This document shows positions 8,569 to 17,333 of a DNA stretch of 64,000 bases, one piece after another. The translations under genes were made by a program, and so were the position numbers. Within the stretch, counting starts at the first letter, position 1; every line of letters starts with the position of its first letter. Source of the stretch: Acidovorax sp. NB1 (GTDB taxonomy: Bacteria; Pseudomonadota; Gammaproteobacteria; Burkholderiales; Burkholderiaceae_C); NCBI RefSeq assembly GCF_005405905.1, contig NZ_BJHU01000025.1:310001-374000 (forward strand), in the 5' to 3' direction. The notes beneath the pieces are model-generated. The model was not told the DNA's origin, did not search any database, and saw only the letters and a program-made list of their open reading frames with translations.

Positions 8569-9402
8569 TCAGGCCTTGCCGGGCCGCGCCGGGGACTTGA
8601 CCTTGATGCCACCCACCTTGCGCTGGACGGCCGGGGCGGGCACCGCCCCCGGCACAGCAGCCTGCGCAGGCCGCCGCAGCACCCCGCCACACAAGGTCGC
8701 AATGCACTGCTGCGCCACCTGCTCGGCCGTGTACTCGCCGCCGGGCTGGTACCAGCGGCCGATCCAGCTGAGCGCACCCGCAATCACAAAGGCCGTGATC
8801 TTGGGGTCGCAGGGCTGGATCGATCCCTCGGCCACGCCCTCAGCCACCAGGCGGCGGAACTCCTGGTCGATGGCGGACTTGAGGCGGCGCAGTTCCTTGC
8901 GGCTTTCGGGGGGCACCTGTTCGTCGCCCACGCGGATCAGGCACATGCCGAAGTCCATGGTGACGATGCGCGCGTACACCTGCATGCAGGTCATGAGCTG
9001 GTCGATGGCCTTGCCGCCTGCAGCACGCGACGCCTCGATGCCCTCCAGCATCATGTCCAGGCCCTGGCGCACGCACTGCAGCAGGATCTCGTCCTTGTTC
9101 TTCACGTAGTAGTACAGCGTGGGCTTGGTCACGTTCAGGCGCGCGGCGATGTCGTCGAGCGAGGTGGCGTGAAAGCCGCGTTCGTTGAACAGCTGGGCCG
9201 CTGCCTGCAGCACGGCGTTGCGCTTGGCTTCGCGCTGGCGTTCACGGTGCGACACCGGGGCCCAGGGCGAAGCGGCAGCGGGCGCGTCGTCGGGCCCCGG
9301 GGCTGCGGATGAAGGCTTGGGGACCGCGCGCTGGGGGCTGCTGCCGCTGCTCGTGCTGCTTTTGCTGCTGCGTCGGGTCAATGCCGCTTTGGCCTGGGGC
9401 AT
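8569..9402 (-). CDS. TetR-family regulator divergent from the liv-type operon
   Basis: A 277-residue TetR regulator. A long low-complexity Ser/Pro/Ala head (about 50 residues) precedes the DNA-binding domain, whose recognition helix region reads TSLDDIAARLNVTKPTLYYY. The ligand-binding half is all-helical, and a Pro/Ala-rich, basic tail follows. It is transcribed away from the ABC transporter/acyl-CoA ligase operon with about 157 bp between the starts, and a perfect palindrome at 9469-9481 lies in that gap. Repression of the operon, relieved by its substrate or an acyl-CoA, is an inference from this arrangement. Start choice within the low-complexity head is uncertain. Confidence 0.87.
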   Translation of the reverse strand: MPQAKAALTRRSSKSSTSSGSSPQRAVPKPSSAAPGPDDAPAAASPWAPVSHRERQREAKRNAVLQAAAQLFNERGFHATSLDDIAARLNVTKPTLYYYVKNKDEILLQCVRQGLDMMLEGIEASRAAGGKAIDQLMTCMQVYARIVTMDFGMCLIRVGDEQVPPESRKELRRLKSAIDQEFRRLVAEGVAEGSIQPCDPKITAFVIAGALSWIGRWYQPGGEYTAEQVAQQCIATLCGGVLRRPAQAAVPGAVPAPAVQRKVGGIKVKSPARPGKA

Positions 9403-9468
9403 GGGTGGCGATTCCTCGGGAAAGTACGGATGCTGAACGGGGTGGCGGCTTCCAGAATCTACTCACGA

Positions 9469-9481
9469 GTAAACAGTTTAC
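9469..9481. promoter_or_regulatory. Candidate TetR operator, GTAAACAGTTTAC
   Basis: A perfect 13-bp palindrome between the TetR gene and livG, overlapping a second perfect inverted repeat, TACTCACGAGTA (9460-9471). Two direct copies of GAAATTTCT (9492-9500 and 9514-9522), 22 bp apart, follow. Which of these the regulator binds cannot be told from sequence. Confidence 0.5.
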
Positions 9482-9558
9482 GCAGAAGTAGGAAATTTCT
9501 ACAGGGTCCGCGAGAAATTTCTGTCCAGAAGCTGCGAACAACCCGTATTAGAAAGCCA

Positions 9559-10404
9559 ATGGAGACAACCCCTTCCGGCCCTTCTTCTTCCGCATCGCCC
9601 CTGCTCCAGGTAGAGGGCGTGACCCTTGCGTTCGGCGGCGTCAAGGCGCTCACCGGCGTGGGCTTTGACGTGTTGCCCGGCTCCATCACCGCCGTCATCG
9701 GCCCCAACGGTGCGGGCAAGACCTCGCTGTTCAACACCATCTCGGGCTTTTACCGGCCCAGCCAGGGGTCTATCCGCTTTCAGGGCCAGGACATCACCCG
9801 CGTACCCGCGCCGCAGCGCGCCAAGCTGGGCCTGGGCCGCAGCTTTCAGAACATTGCGCTGTTTCGCGGCATGACGGTGCTGGACAACATCAAGCTCGGC
9901 CGCCACGCGCACCTTAAGACCAACGTGCTCGACGCACTGTTCTACCTGGGCCGCGCGCGCCGCGAAGAGGCCGAACTGCGCCGCGACATCGAGGAGCGCA
10001 TCATCGACTTTCTCGAAATCGACCACATCCGCCACGCACCCGTCTCGGCCCTTCCCTACGGCCTGCAAAAGCGCGTGGAAATGGCACGCGCGCTCGCCAT
10101 GCAGCCGCAGATCCTGATGCTGGACGAACCCGTGGCCGGCATGAACCGCGAAGAGACCGAAGACATGGCGCGCTTCATCCTCGATGTGCGCGAAGAATGG
10201 GGCGTGACAGTGCTCATGGTCGAGCACGACATGGGCATGGTGATGGACCTGTCGGACCACGTGGTGGTGCTCAACTTCGGCCAGGTCATTGCCCAGGGCA
10301 CACCCGCCGCCGTGCAGGCCAACCCCGAGGTCATCCGCGCCTACCTGGGCGCAGGCGACGTGGGCGACCTGCGCGCCAAGCTGCAGGGGGTGACCACCGC
10401 ATGA
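9559..10404 (+). CDS. livG: Branched-chain-type ABC transporter ATP-binding protein (LivG type)
   Basis: A 281-residue cytoplasmic ATPase, first gene of a five-component HAAT-family importer. Walker A is GPNGAGKT, the Q-loop GRSFQN follows, and the signature stretch reads LPYGLQKRVEMARALA just before Walker B (ILMLDEP). The switch His is in VEHDMGMV. The long insert after the Q-loop and the AGMNREE motif after Walker B are LivG-like. The start at 9559 leaves a short Ser/Pro-rich head; the frame is open further upstream but through the regulatory region. Its stop overlaps the next start as ATGA, indicating translational coupling. Confidence 0.93.
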   Translation: METTPSGPSSSASPLLQVEGVTLAFGGVKALTGVGFDVLPGSITAVIGPNGAGKTSLFNTISGFYRPSQGSIRFQGQDITRVPAPQRAKLGLGRSFQNIALFRGMTVLDNIKLGRHAHLKTNVLDALFYLGRARREEAELRRDIEERIIDFLEIDHIRHAPVSALPYGLQKRVEMARALAMQPQILMLDEPVAGMNREETEDMARFILDVREEWGVTVLMVEHDMGMVMDLSDHVVVLNFGQVIAQGTPAAVQANPEVIRAYLGAGDVGDLRAKLQGVTTA

Positions 10405-11291
10405 CGGACAACTTCGACTGGGCCTACCTGTTTGAGATCAGCCTCACCGGCATCGCCGGGGGCGGTCTATACGCACTGGCCGCACTGGCTTTCGTCATGG
10501 TCTACAAGGCCACCCGCGTGGTCAACATCGCCATCGGCGAGCTGCTCATGGTGGGCGCCTACCTGTTCTTCACCTTTGCATCGATGTTCGCGCTGCCGCT
10601 GTGGCTGGCCATCCCCGCCGCCGTGCTGGGCACAGGCCTGCTGGGTGCAGTGATCGAGCGCACCATGATCCGCCCGCTGCTGGGTGAGCCGCCGATTTCC
10701 GTGTTCATGGTCACCGTGGGCCTGGCCTCGGTGCTGGTGGGCTTGGTCGAGATGATCTGGACGGCCGACCAGCGCCGCCTGCCCGACTTCATGCCCACGC
10801 AGCCCATCATGGTGGGCGACGCATTCCTCGCGCCCAAGGTGTTCTGGGGTGCCGTGATTGCCATCGTGTTCATTGCAGCCGTGCTGGTGGTGTTCCGCTT
10901 CTGGCGCGGTGGCGTGGCCCTGCGCGCCACGGCGAGTGACCAGGCGGCCGCGTATTCAGTGGGCATCAACGTGCCGCGTGTGTTCTCGCTGGCCTGGGTG
11001 GCATCGGCCATGCTGGCGGCCATCTCCGGGATCATCGTCGGCTCGATTGGCGGCATCTCGTCCAGCATGGGTGTGTTCGGGCTGTCAGTGCTGGTGGTGG
11101 TCATCGTGGGCGGGCTCGACAGCGTGCTGGGCGCGCTCGTAGGCGGCATCCTGATCGGCCTGATCGAGGCGCTGGCCGGGGCCTACCTGGGCGGCGAATA
11201 CAAGCTGCTGGCCACCTTCATCGTGCTGGTGGCGGTGCTGCTGGTGCGGCCGTACGGCCTGTTCGGCACCCACGAAATCGAGAGACTCTAA
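10401..11291 (+). CDS. livH: Branched-chain-type ABC transporter permease (LivH type)
   Basis: A 296-residue inner-membrane permease with about eight hydrophobic helices. Recognisable LivH features are GGGLYALAALAFVMVYKATRV near the N-terminus, ALRATASDQAAAYSVGIN in the cytoplasmic coupling loop, and GGLDSVLGALVGGILIGL near the C-terminus. It pairs with LivM to form the channel. The ATG overlaps the livG stop by four bases, and livM follows after 10 bp. Confidence 0.93.
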   Translation: MTDNFDWAYLFEISLTGIAGGGLYALAALAFVMVYKATRVVNIAIGELLMVGAYLFFTFASMFALPLWLAIPAAVLGTGLLGAVIERTMIRPLLGEPPISVFMVTVGLASVLVGLVEMIWTADQRRLPDFMPTQPIMVGDAFLAPKVFWGAVIAIVFIAAVLVVFRFWRGGVALRATASDQAAAYSVGINVPRVFSLAWVASAMLAAISGIIVGSIGGISSSMGVFGLSVLVVVIVGGLDSVLGALVGGILIGLIEALAGAYLGGEYKLLATFIVLVAVLLVRPYGLFGTHEIERL

Positions 11292-11301
11292 GGCCGACCC
11301 C

Positions 11302-12339
11302 ATGCGCATCGGAACCCTCAAGGAAACCTACATCGCCGACGCGGCGCTGTTCGACTCGCGCACACAAAAAGTGTGGCTGGCCGTGGGCGCCGCGCTGCTG
11401 GTGCTGTTCCCCTTCATGGCCAGCGACTACTGGCTGTACTTGGCCTGCCTGGTCAGCATCAATGTGGCCAGCGCCACGGGCCTCAACATCCTCACGGGCT
11501 ACACGGGCCTCGTCAGCCTGGGGCAGGCCGCCTTCATGGGCCTGGGCGCGTACACCGTGGCCGTGCTGGAAACCAAGGTGGGCACACCCTTTGTGCTCAA
11601 CCTGCTGGCCGGGGGCTTCGTCGCCATGCTCGGCGGCATCGTGGTGGGTATCCCTTCGCTGCGCGTGAAGGGGCTGTACCTGGCGATTGCCACCATTGCC
11701 GCATCGTTCATCGCGCACTTCATCTTTGCCAACTGGAAGTTCACCGGCGGCACCGGGGGCCTGAGCGTGCCACCCGCCAAGCTGTTCGGCATGGCGCTCG
11801 ACACCTCGTTCCGCCTGTACTGGCTCATCGTGCCCGTCACTATCCTGATGCTGCTGGGTGCGGCCAACCTGTTCCGCACACGTGTGGGCCGGGCCTTCAT
11901 CGCCATCCGCGACCGCGACATCTCGGCCGAGGTGCTGGGCATACCGCTGCTGCGCTACAAGCTGCTGTCGTTTGGTCTGTCGTCGTTTTACGCGGGCGTG
12001 GCAGGCGGGCTGTGGGCGTACTTCTTTCGCGTGGTCACGCCCGAGAGTTTTCCGCTGCTCATGTCCATCTTCTTCCTCGCGGCCATCATCGTCGGCGGCA
12101 TGGGCTCCATCCTGGGCGGCATCCTCGGCGCCGTGTTCATGACCATGGTGCCCGAGCTTCTCAAGCTCGTGGTGGACCTGATGCCCGGCGGCAGCGAACT
12201 CACGGTGTTCCTCTCGCCCGTGCGCACGGTCATCTTTGGCCTGCTCATCATCGGTTTTCTCGTCTTCGAGCCCCATGGCCTGGCCGAAGTGTGGCGGCGC
12301 ATCCGCCGTTTCTTCCATCTCTGGCCCTTCCGCAACTAA
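11302..12339 (+). CDS. livM: Branched-chain-type ABC transporter permease (LivM type)
   Basis: A 345-residue inner-membrane permease. After a ~30-residue cytoplasmic N-terminus there are roughly nine hydrophobic segments. LivM signatures include LTGYTGLVSLGQAAFMGLGAY, the loop FIAIRDRDISAEVLGIPLLRYKL and the terminal GGMGSILGGILGAVF. It is placed between livH and the binding-protein gene, as expected for an operon. The C-terminus ends in a basic, aromatic stretch. Substrate class (amino acid, amide or acid) is not readable from the permease. Confidence 0.93.
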   Translation: MRIGTLKETYIADAALFDSRTQKVWLAVGAALLVLFPFMASDYWLYLACLVSINVASATGLNILTGYTGLVSLGQAAFMGLGAYTVAVLETKVGTPFVLNLLAGGFVAMLGGIVVGIPSLRVKGLYLAIATIAASFIAHFIFANWKFTGGTGGLSVPPAKLFGMALDTSFRLYWLIVPVTILMLLGAANLFRTRVGRAFIAIRDRDISAEVLGIPLLRYKLLSFGLSSFYAGVAGGLWAYFFRVVTPESFPLLMSIFFLAAIIVGGMGSILGGILGAVFMTMVPELLKLVVDLMPGGSELTVFLSPVRTVIFGLLIIGFLVFEPHGLAEVWRRIRRFFHLWPFRN

Positions 12340-12356
12340 ATCAAATGGAGACAACT

Positions 12357-13538
12357 ATGGACACACCACGCACTTCCATCCAGCGCCGCCAACTCTTGCT
12401 CGGAGCCGCTGGCGCCGCCGCCCTCACCAGCCCACTGTCGGTGCTGGCCCAAGGCGCTGAAGAGATCGTGATCGGCGGCTCCATCCCACTCACCGGCGTG
12501 TTCGCATTTGCGGGCGTGGGCATCAACGCGGGCATGGGCGACTACGTGAAGATGCTCAACGACGCGGGCGGCATCAAGGGCCGCAAGGTAAAGTATGTGC
12601 CCGAAGACACGGGCTACAAGGTCGATGTGTCGGTAGCCGCGTTCAAGAAGATCACCAGCCAGAACAAGGTCAACCTGTACTACGGCGACTCCACGGGCTT
12701 CTCCAAGACCATCAATCCCGAGCTGGACCGCAACGGCAACATCCTCATGGCCGGCGCGTCGTTTGCCACCGAACTCAACGACCCCAAGAAGTACCCGAAC
12801 CAGTTTCTGGTCGGCCCCGACTACACCGAGATGTTCGGCATCCTGCTCAAGCACATCGCCAAAGAGAAGCCCGGCGCCAAAGTGGCCTTCGTGTACTCCG
12901 ATTCGGAATTCGGCCGCGACCCTATCGAGAAAAGCGAGGCCGAGGCCAAGAAGCTCGGCCTGTCGGTGCCGATCAAGATCATGACGCCCGCCGGCAGCGT
13001 GGACGTGTCGGGCGAGGTCATCAAACTGCGTCGCGCAGCGCCGGACTACACCATCTTCCACGGCTACATCCTCGCCCCCATCCCCGAGTTCATCACCCAG
13101 GGCAAGCAACAGGGCATGACCAGCAAGTGGATGGGCACGTTCTGGACCATGGACAGCTCCACCGTCATGAAGATGGGCGAGGCCGCCGACGGCTTCATGG
13201 GCGTGATGCCCTACCGCTACTACTACGACACCGAGAAGGCGCCCATGCTGGAGAAGATTCGTGCCATGCGGCCCGAGTACCAGAGCACGGCCTACATCCA
13301 GGGCTTCCTGGCCGCCATGCTGTTCACCGAGGCTGCCAAGCGCACGCTGGATGCGGGCAAACCGCTCACCGGCCCCAACCTCAAGGCGGCGCTCAATTCC
13401 ATCAAGGACTTCGACACGGGTGGCCTGATCGGCGTGCCGATCACCATCAGCGGCAACTCGATCCCCGTGGGCCGCGTGTACCGCGCGGACATGAAGGCCC
13501 AGAAGATGGTTGCGGCCTCCGACTGGATCAAGCTCTGA
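12357..13538 (+). CDS. Periplasmic substrate-binding protein of the liv-type ABC transporter
   Basis: A 393-residue LivK/Peripla_BP_6 type binding protein. The start at 12357 has GGAG seven bases upstream. The N-terminal signal has a twin arginine (QRRQLLLGAAGAAAL) and a plausible cleavage after SVLA, suggesting Tat or Sec export. The mature protein opens with IVIGGSIPLTGVFA, the usual first strand of these receptors, and GRKVKYVPEDTGY and FVYSDSEFGRD are family landmarks. The companion acyl-CoA ligase and hydratase suggest the ligand is an organic acid rather than an amino acid; that is inference. Confidence 0.9.
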   Translation: MDTPRTSIQRRQLLLGAAGAAALTSPLSVLAQGAEEIVIGGSIPLTGVFAFAGVGINAGMGDYVKMLNDAGGIKGRKVKYVPEDTGYKVDVSVAAFKKITSQNKVNLYYGDSTGFSKTINPELDRNGNILMAGASFATELNDPKKYPNQFLVGPDYTEMFGILLKHIAKEKPGAKVAFVYSDSEFGRDPIEKSEAEAKKLGLSVPIKIMTPAGSVDVSGEVIKLRRAAPDYTIFHGYILAPIPEFITQGKQQGMTSKWMGTFWTMDSSTVMKMGEAADGFMGVMPYRYYYDTEKAPMLEKIRAMRPEYQSTAYIQGFLAAMLFTEAAKRTLDAGKPLTGPNLKAALNSIKDFDTGGLIGVPITISGNSIPVGRVYRADMKAQKMVAASDWIKL

Positions 13539-13551
13539 CCCTGCTGTTGCC

Positions 13552-14370
13552 ATGACCCAGCCAACCCCGGCCCACGTCCTCGAAGTCAACAACATCGAGG
13601 TCATCTACAACAAGGTGGTGCAGGCCCTGCGCGGCCTGTCGCTGGCCGTGCCAAGGGGGCAGATCGTGGCGCTGCTGGGCAGCAACGGCGCGGGCAAGAG
13701 CACCACGCTCAAGGCGATCTCGGGCCTGCTGGCGCTGGAGGATGGTGTGGTCGAAAGTGGCAGCATCCACTTCAACGGCCAGCCCACGGCCGCCGTGGCC
13801 CCGCAGCAGCTGGTACGCAACGGCCTGAGCCATGTGATGGAAGGCCGCCGCGTGTTTGAAGACCTCACGGTGGAAGAGAACCTGGTGGCGGCGACCTATG
13901 CGCTCACGGGGCGCAAGGATGCAACGCCGGACTTCGACCTGGTCTACAGCTACTTCCCGCGCCTGCACGAACGGCGCAAGGGCCTGGCCGGTTATCTGTC
14001 AGGCGGTGAGCAACAGATGCTGGCCATTGGCCGCGCACTCATCGCGCAGCCCCAGCTCATCCTGCTCGACGAACCCTCGCTGGGCTTGTCTCCCAAGCTG
14101 GTCGAAGACATCTTCACCATCATCGCGCGCATCAACGCCGAGCGCGGCACCAGCATGCTGCTGGTGGAGCAGAACGCCACCGTGGCGCTTGCCGTGGCGC
14201 ACCGGGGCTACATCATGGAGAACGGCAAGATCGTGATCGACGGCACGGCCGAGCGCCTGGCCAACGACCCCGACGTGCGCGAGTTCTACCTGGGCATGGG
14301 CGGTGGTGGCGAGGCGAAAAGCTTCAAGGACATCAAACACTACAAGCGCAGAAAGCGCTGGCTGTCATGA
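13552..14370 (+). CDS. livF: Branched-chain-type ABC transporter ATP-binding protein (LivF type)
   Basis: A 272-residue ATPase, the second nucleotide-binding subunit. Walker A GSNGAGKS, signature LSGGEQQMLAIGRAL and Walker B LILLDEPSLGLSP are all intact, and VEQNATVAL is the LivF-type switch region. The Met at 13552 follows the binding-protein stop by 13 bp. The protein is longer than typical LivF (about 235 residues) because of an internal insert and a basic C-terminal tail (FKDIKHYKRRKRW). I have the impression that such tails occur in liv-type systems coupled to CoA ligases; that association is recalled, not shown here. Confidence 0.92.
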   Translation: MTQPTPAHVLEVNNIEVIYNKVVQALRGLSLAVPRGQIVALLGSNGAGKSTTLKAISGLLALEDGVVESGSIHFNGQPTAAVAPQQLVRNGLSHVMEGRRVFEDLTVEENLVAATYALTGRKDATPDFDLVYSYFPRLHERRKGLAGYLSGGEQQMLAIGRALIAQPQLILLDEPSLGLSPKLVEDIFTIIARINAERGTSMLLVEQNATVALAVAHRGYIMENGKIVIDGTAERLANDPDVREFYLGMGGGGEAKSFKDIKHYKRRKRWLS

Positions 14371-14377
14371 GCCGGAT

Positions 14378-14505
14378 CCAAGAGCCCCTCGCCCCTGGCG
14401 GGAGAGGGGTTGGGGAGAGGGGGCAGCCACCGGCGCTGCGCCCGCATCAAACACCCCCTCTCCCCGGCCCTCTCCCACGGGGGGAGAGGGAGAGATACGG
14501 GCCCG
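14378..14505. repeat. GC-rich inverted repeat between livF and the CoA ligase
   Basis: CCCCTCGCCCCTGGCGGGAG followed by AGGGGTTGGGGAGAGGG, then the near complement CCCCCTCTCCCCGGCCCTCT and CCCACGGGGGGAGAGGG. The arms fold into nested hairpins. This type of repeat is common between genes in this group and may attenuate transcription into the ligase gene. Confidence 0.65.
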
Positions 14506-14548
14506 TTTCACCGGCTTTGGTCGGCGCGTTGCGCCATGGACGACTGTC

Positions 14549-16348
14549 ATGACTCTCCCTGACCTCACCCTGCCCCAGATGCTGCGCGAGCGCGCGCGCA
14601 CCGACGCGCAGCGCATTGCCATCCGGCAAAAGGACTTCGGCATCTGGAAGCCCTTCACCTGGGCGCAGTACCACCAGCGCGCCAGCCACTTCGGCCTGGG
14701 CCTGCGGGCGCTGGGCCTGCCTGCGGGCGGGCATGTGGGCGTGATCGCCGAGAACCGCATTGAATGGGTGCTGGCGCAGATGGGCGCGGGCCTGGTGGGC
14801 GCCGTGACGGTGGGTGTGTACCCCACCAGCCCCACCAACGAGGTGGCCTATGTGGTGGGCCATGCCGACATCGAGATCATGGTCTGTGAAGACCAAGAGC
14901 AGACCGACAAGCTGCTGGCCGCTCTGCCCGAGCTGCCGCGCCTGAAAAAGATCGTGGTCATGGAGACCAAGGGCCTGCGCAGCTTTGCGCCGGAGGTGCG
15001 GCAGTTCATCACCACGTTTGACGAGGTGGAGCAACTGGGCGCGGCGTCGGGCCAACAAGCCATCATCGACGATGCCCTGGCGCGCCAGCGGCTCGACGAT
15101 GTGGGCCTGATGATCTACACCTCGGGCTCCACCGGCAAGCCCAAGGGCGCGATGATTTCGTACCGCAACATCCGGGGCGTGGTGCCGGGCATCGTGGACC
15201 GGCTGGAGTTGTCGCGGGACACCACACACCTGTCGTACCTGCCGCTGTGCCACGTGGCCGAGCAGATGCTGACCAGCTTTGTGCCCATGTACATCGGCTC
15301 GCAGGTGAACTTTGGCGAATCCATCCGCACCGTGCAGGAAGACCTGCGCGAAGTCGCACCCACCATGTTCCTCGGCGTGCCGCGCATCTGGGAAAAGCTG
15401 CACGCCGCCATCCACATCAAGCTGCAAGAGACTGGTGGCCTGCGCCGCGCGCTGTTCCACAAGGCCTACAACGCCTGCAAGCCACTGGCCGAAAAGCCGC
15501 GCAGCAACTGGAGCGCTGGCGACAAGCTCACGTATGCCGCCAGCTACTGGCTGGTGTTCCGCGCGCTGCAGAACTTCATCGGCCTGCGCAATGCACACGT
15601 CGCCCTCACCGGCGCCGCACCCATTCCGCCCGACGTGGTGCGCTTTTTCCGCGTGCTGGGCGTGCCGCTCATTGAGGTGTATGGCCTGACCGAATCGACC
15701 GGCATGGTCACGGGCCATCAGCTGAACCACGTGGTGGTGGGCACCGTGGGCGTGCCCACGCAGGGCGTGGAGCACCGCATTGCCGACAACGGCGAACTGC
15801 AGCTCAAAGGCGACATGGTGTTTTCGGGCTACTACAAGAACCCCGAGGCCACGGCCAACAGCATCGTGGGCGGTTGGCTGCACACCGGCGACGTGGTGCG
15901 CGAAGAGCAAGGCCAGATCAAGATCGTGGACCGCCTCAAAGACATAATGATCACGGCGGGCGGCAAGAACCTCACGCCCTCCGAAATCGAGAACACGATG
16001 AAGGGCAGCCCCTTCATCAAGGAATGCATCATCGTGGCCGAGGCGCGCAAGTTTGTCGGCGCGCTGGTGATGATCGACTACGAGACCGTGGGCAAATGGG
16101 CCGAGGCGCGGCGCATTCCGTTCACGCACTACCGCTCGCTGGTGGAGCACCCCGAGGTGCGTGGCCTCATCGACGCCGAAATCAACCAGGGCAACCAGCG
16201 CCTCGCGCAGGTCTCGCAAATCCGCAAGTTCCACCTGCTCACCAAGGAGCTGGACCACGACGATGGTGAGGTGACCGCAACGATGAAAGTGCGCCGCTCC
16301 AGCATCTACAAAACCTACGCGGCCGAGATCGAGGCGCTGTACGGCTGA
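14549..16348 (+). CDS. AMP-dependent long-chain-type acyl-CoA ligase
   Basis: A 599-residue adenylate-forming enzyme that would activate a carboxylic acid to its CoA thioester. The P-loop-like motif is IYTSGSTGKPKGAM, the adenine motif is EVYGLTES, and the hinge and catalytic region reads GWLHTGDVV...IVDRLKDIMITAGGKNLTPSEIE. The domain size and the RxxSxY-type C-terminus resemble the FACL/long-chain group rather than acetate ligases. The start at 14549 was chosen because the frame upstream runs through a repeat. It is cotranscribed in orientation with the liv-type transporter, so it probably traps the imported acid. Exact chain or ring specificity is unknown. Confidence 0.9.
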   Translation: MTLPDLTLPQMLRERARTDAQRIAIRQKDFGIWKPFTWAQYHQRASHFGLGLRALGLPAGGHVGVIAENRIEWVLAQMGAGLVGAVTVGVYPTSPTNEVAYVVGHADIEIMVCEDQEQTDKLLAALPELPRLKKIVVMETKGLRSFAPEVRQFITTFDEVEQLGAASGQQAIIDDALARQRLDDVGLMIYTSGSTGKPKGAMISYRNIRGVVPGIVDRLELSRDTTHLSYLPLCHVAEQMLTSFVPMYIGSQVNFGESIRTVQEDLREVAPTMFLGVPRIWEKLHAAIHIKLQETGGLRRALFHKAYNACKPLAEKPRSNWSAGDKLTYAASYWLVFRALQNFIGLRNAHVALTGAAPIPPDVVRFFRVLGVPLIEVYGLTESTGMVTGHQLNHVVVGTVGVPTQGVEHRIADNGELQLKGDMVFSGYYKNPEATANSIVGGWLHTGDVVREEQGQIKIVDRLKDIMITAGGKNLTPSEIENTMKGSPFIKECIIVAEARKFVGALVMIDYETVGKWAEARRIPFTHYRSLVEHPEVRGLIDAEINQGNQRLAQVSQIRKFHLLTKELDHDDGEVTATMKVRRSSIYKTYAAEIEALYG

Positions 16349-16392
16349 ACACGGGTTGATGGACAGACCTGCAAGACCCGCCTGGTCCGTTC

Positions 16393-16447
16393 ACTATCAA
16401 AACAGGAGCTATAAGCGCTTTACTGGCGCGCGCAGAAGGCTTATTTG
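16393..16447 (+). repeat. TATCAAAT-type dispersed repeat, copy 2
   Basis: CTATCAAAACAGGAGCTATA then AGCGCTT, GCGCGCGCAGAAGG and a T-rich end. It lies directly before the enoyl-CoA hydratase start and contributes the AGAAGG that precedes it. Confidence 0.8.
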
Positions 16448-16449
16448 AG

Positions 16450-17250
16450 ATGAAAAACACCGCAGCCACCCCCACCATTCCCCCCTTGCTGCTGGAGCGT
16501 GACGGCGCCATCGCCACGCTGCGCTTCAACCGGCCCGAGGCGCTCAACGCCATCGACGTGCCCATGGCCAACGCCTTCCTCGCCGCCGTGCAGTCCCTCG
16601 CCGCCGACCCCGGTGTGCGCGCCGTGGTGCTGTGTGGCAACGGCCGGGGCTTCATGGCCGGGGGCGACCTGGCCACGCTACGCGCCGACCCGGTGCAGGG
16701 CGCCATCGACATCCTCACGCCACTGAACCAGGCGTTGCTGCTGCTCGCGCAGATGAACGCGCCTGTCATCGCACAGGTGCACGGTGCGGCCGCCGGTGCG
16801 GGCCTGAGCCTGGTGCTGATGGCCGACTACGTGATCGCTGCCGAAGGCACACGCTTCAACCTGGCGTACATCAACCTCGGCACCAGCTGCGATGTGGGCG
16901 CCTCGTGGGCGCTGCCGCGCATCGTGGGTGTTCGCCAGGCGCTGGAGATTGCGCTGCTGGGCGAGGCCTTCACGGCCGACGACGCCCTGCGCCTGGGTCT
17001 CATCAACCGCGTGGTGCCCGCTGCCGAACTGGACAGCGCCACCGCCGCCCTGGCCCAGCGCCTGGCCAATGGTCCGACGCTGGCCTACGGCGCCATGAAA
17101 CGCCTGATGCGCACATCGATGGACCACACGCTGCCCGAGCAGCTGGCCGCAGAAAAAGACGCCTTTGTGCGCTGCGCAGGCACCGAAGACTTCCGCGCGG
17201 GGGTAGAGGCGTTTCACCAGCGCCAGAGCCCGTCGTTTGCGGGCCGGTAA
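16450..17250 (+). CDS. Enoyl-CoA hydratase/isomerase family protein
   Basis: A 266-residue crotonase-fold enzyme. The oxyanion-hole motif is GFMAGGDLATL, and the second conserved stretch is VHGAAAGAGLSLVLMADYVIA. At the position of the second catalytic acid it has an Asp in SCDVGASWALP, the pattern seen in PaaG-like and isomerase-type members rather than the double-Glu hydratases. It closes the transporter/CoA-ligase gene set, 101 bp after the ligase, and would act on the CoA ester formed there. The only apparent ribosome site, AGAAGG, lies inside a dispersed repeat. The specific reaction is uncertain. Confidence 0.87.
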   Translation: MKNTAATPTIPPLLLERDGAIATLRFNRPEALNAIDVPMANAFLAAVQSLAADPGVRAVVLCGNGRGFMAGGDLATLRADPVQGAIDILTPLNQALLLLAQMNAPVIAQVHGAAAGAGLSLVLMADYVIAAEGTRFNLAYINLGTSCDVGASWALPRIVGVRQALEIALLGEAFTADDALRLGLINRVVPAAELDSATAALAQRLANGPTLAYGAMKRLMRTSMDHTLPEQLAAEKDAFVRCAGTEDFRAGVEAFHQRQSPSFAGR

Positions 17251-17333
17251 ATGCCTGCGGCTGCGCTGCCCGCTTCACCAGCGCCAATGATTCCGCGCCC
17301 TTACACTCCAGCCAAAACGGGGGGAGTGAGCGC

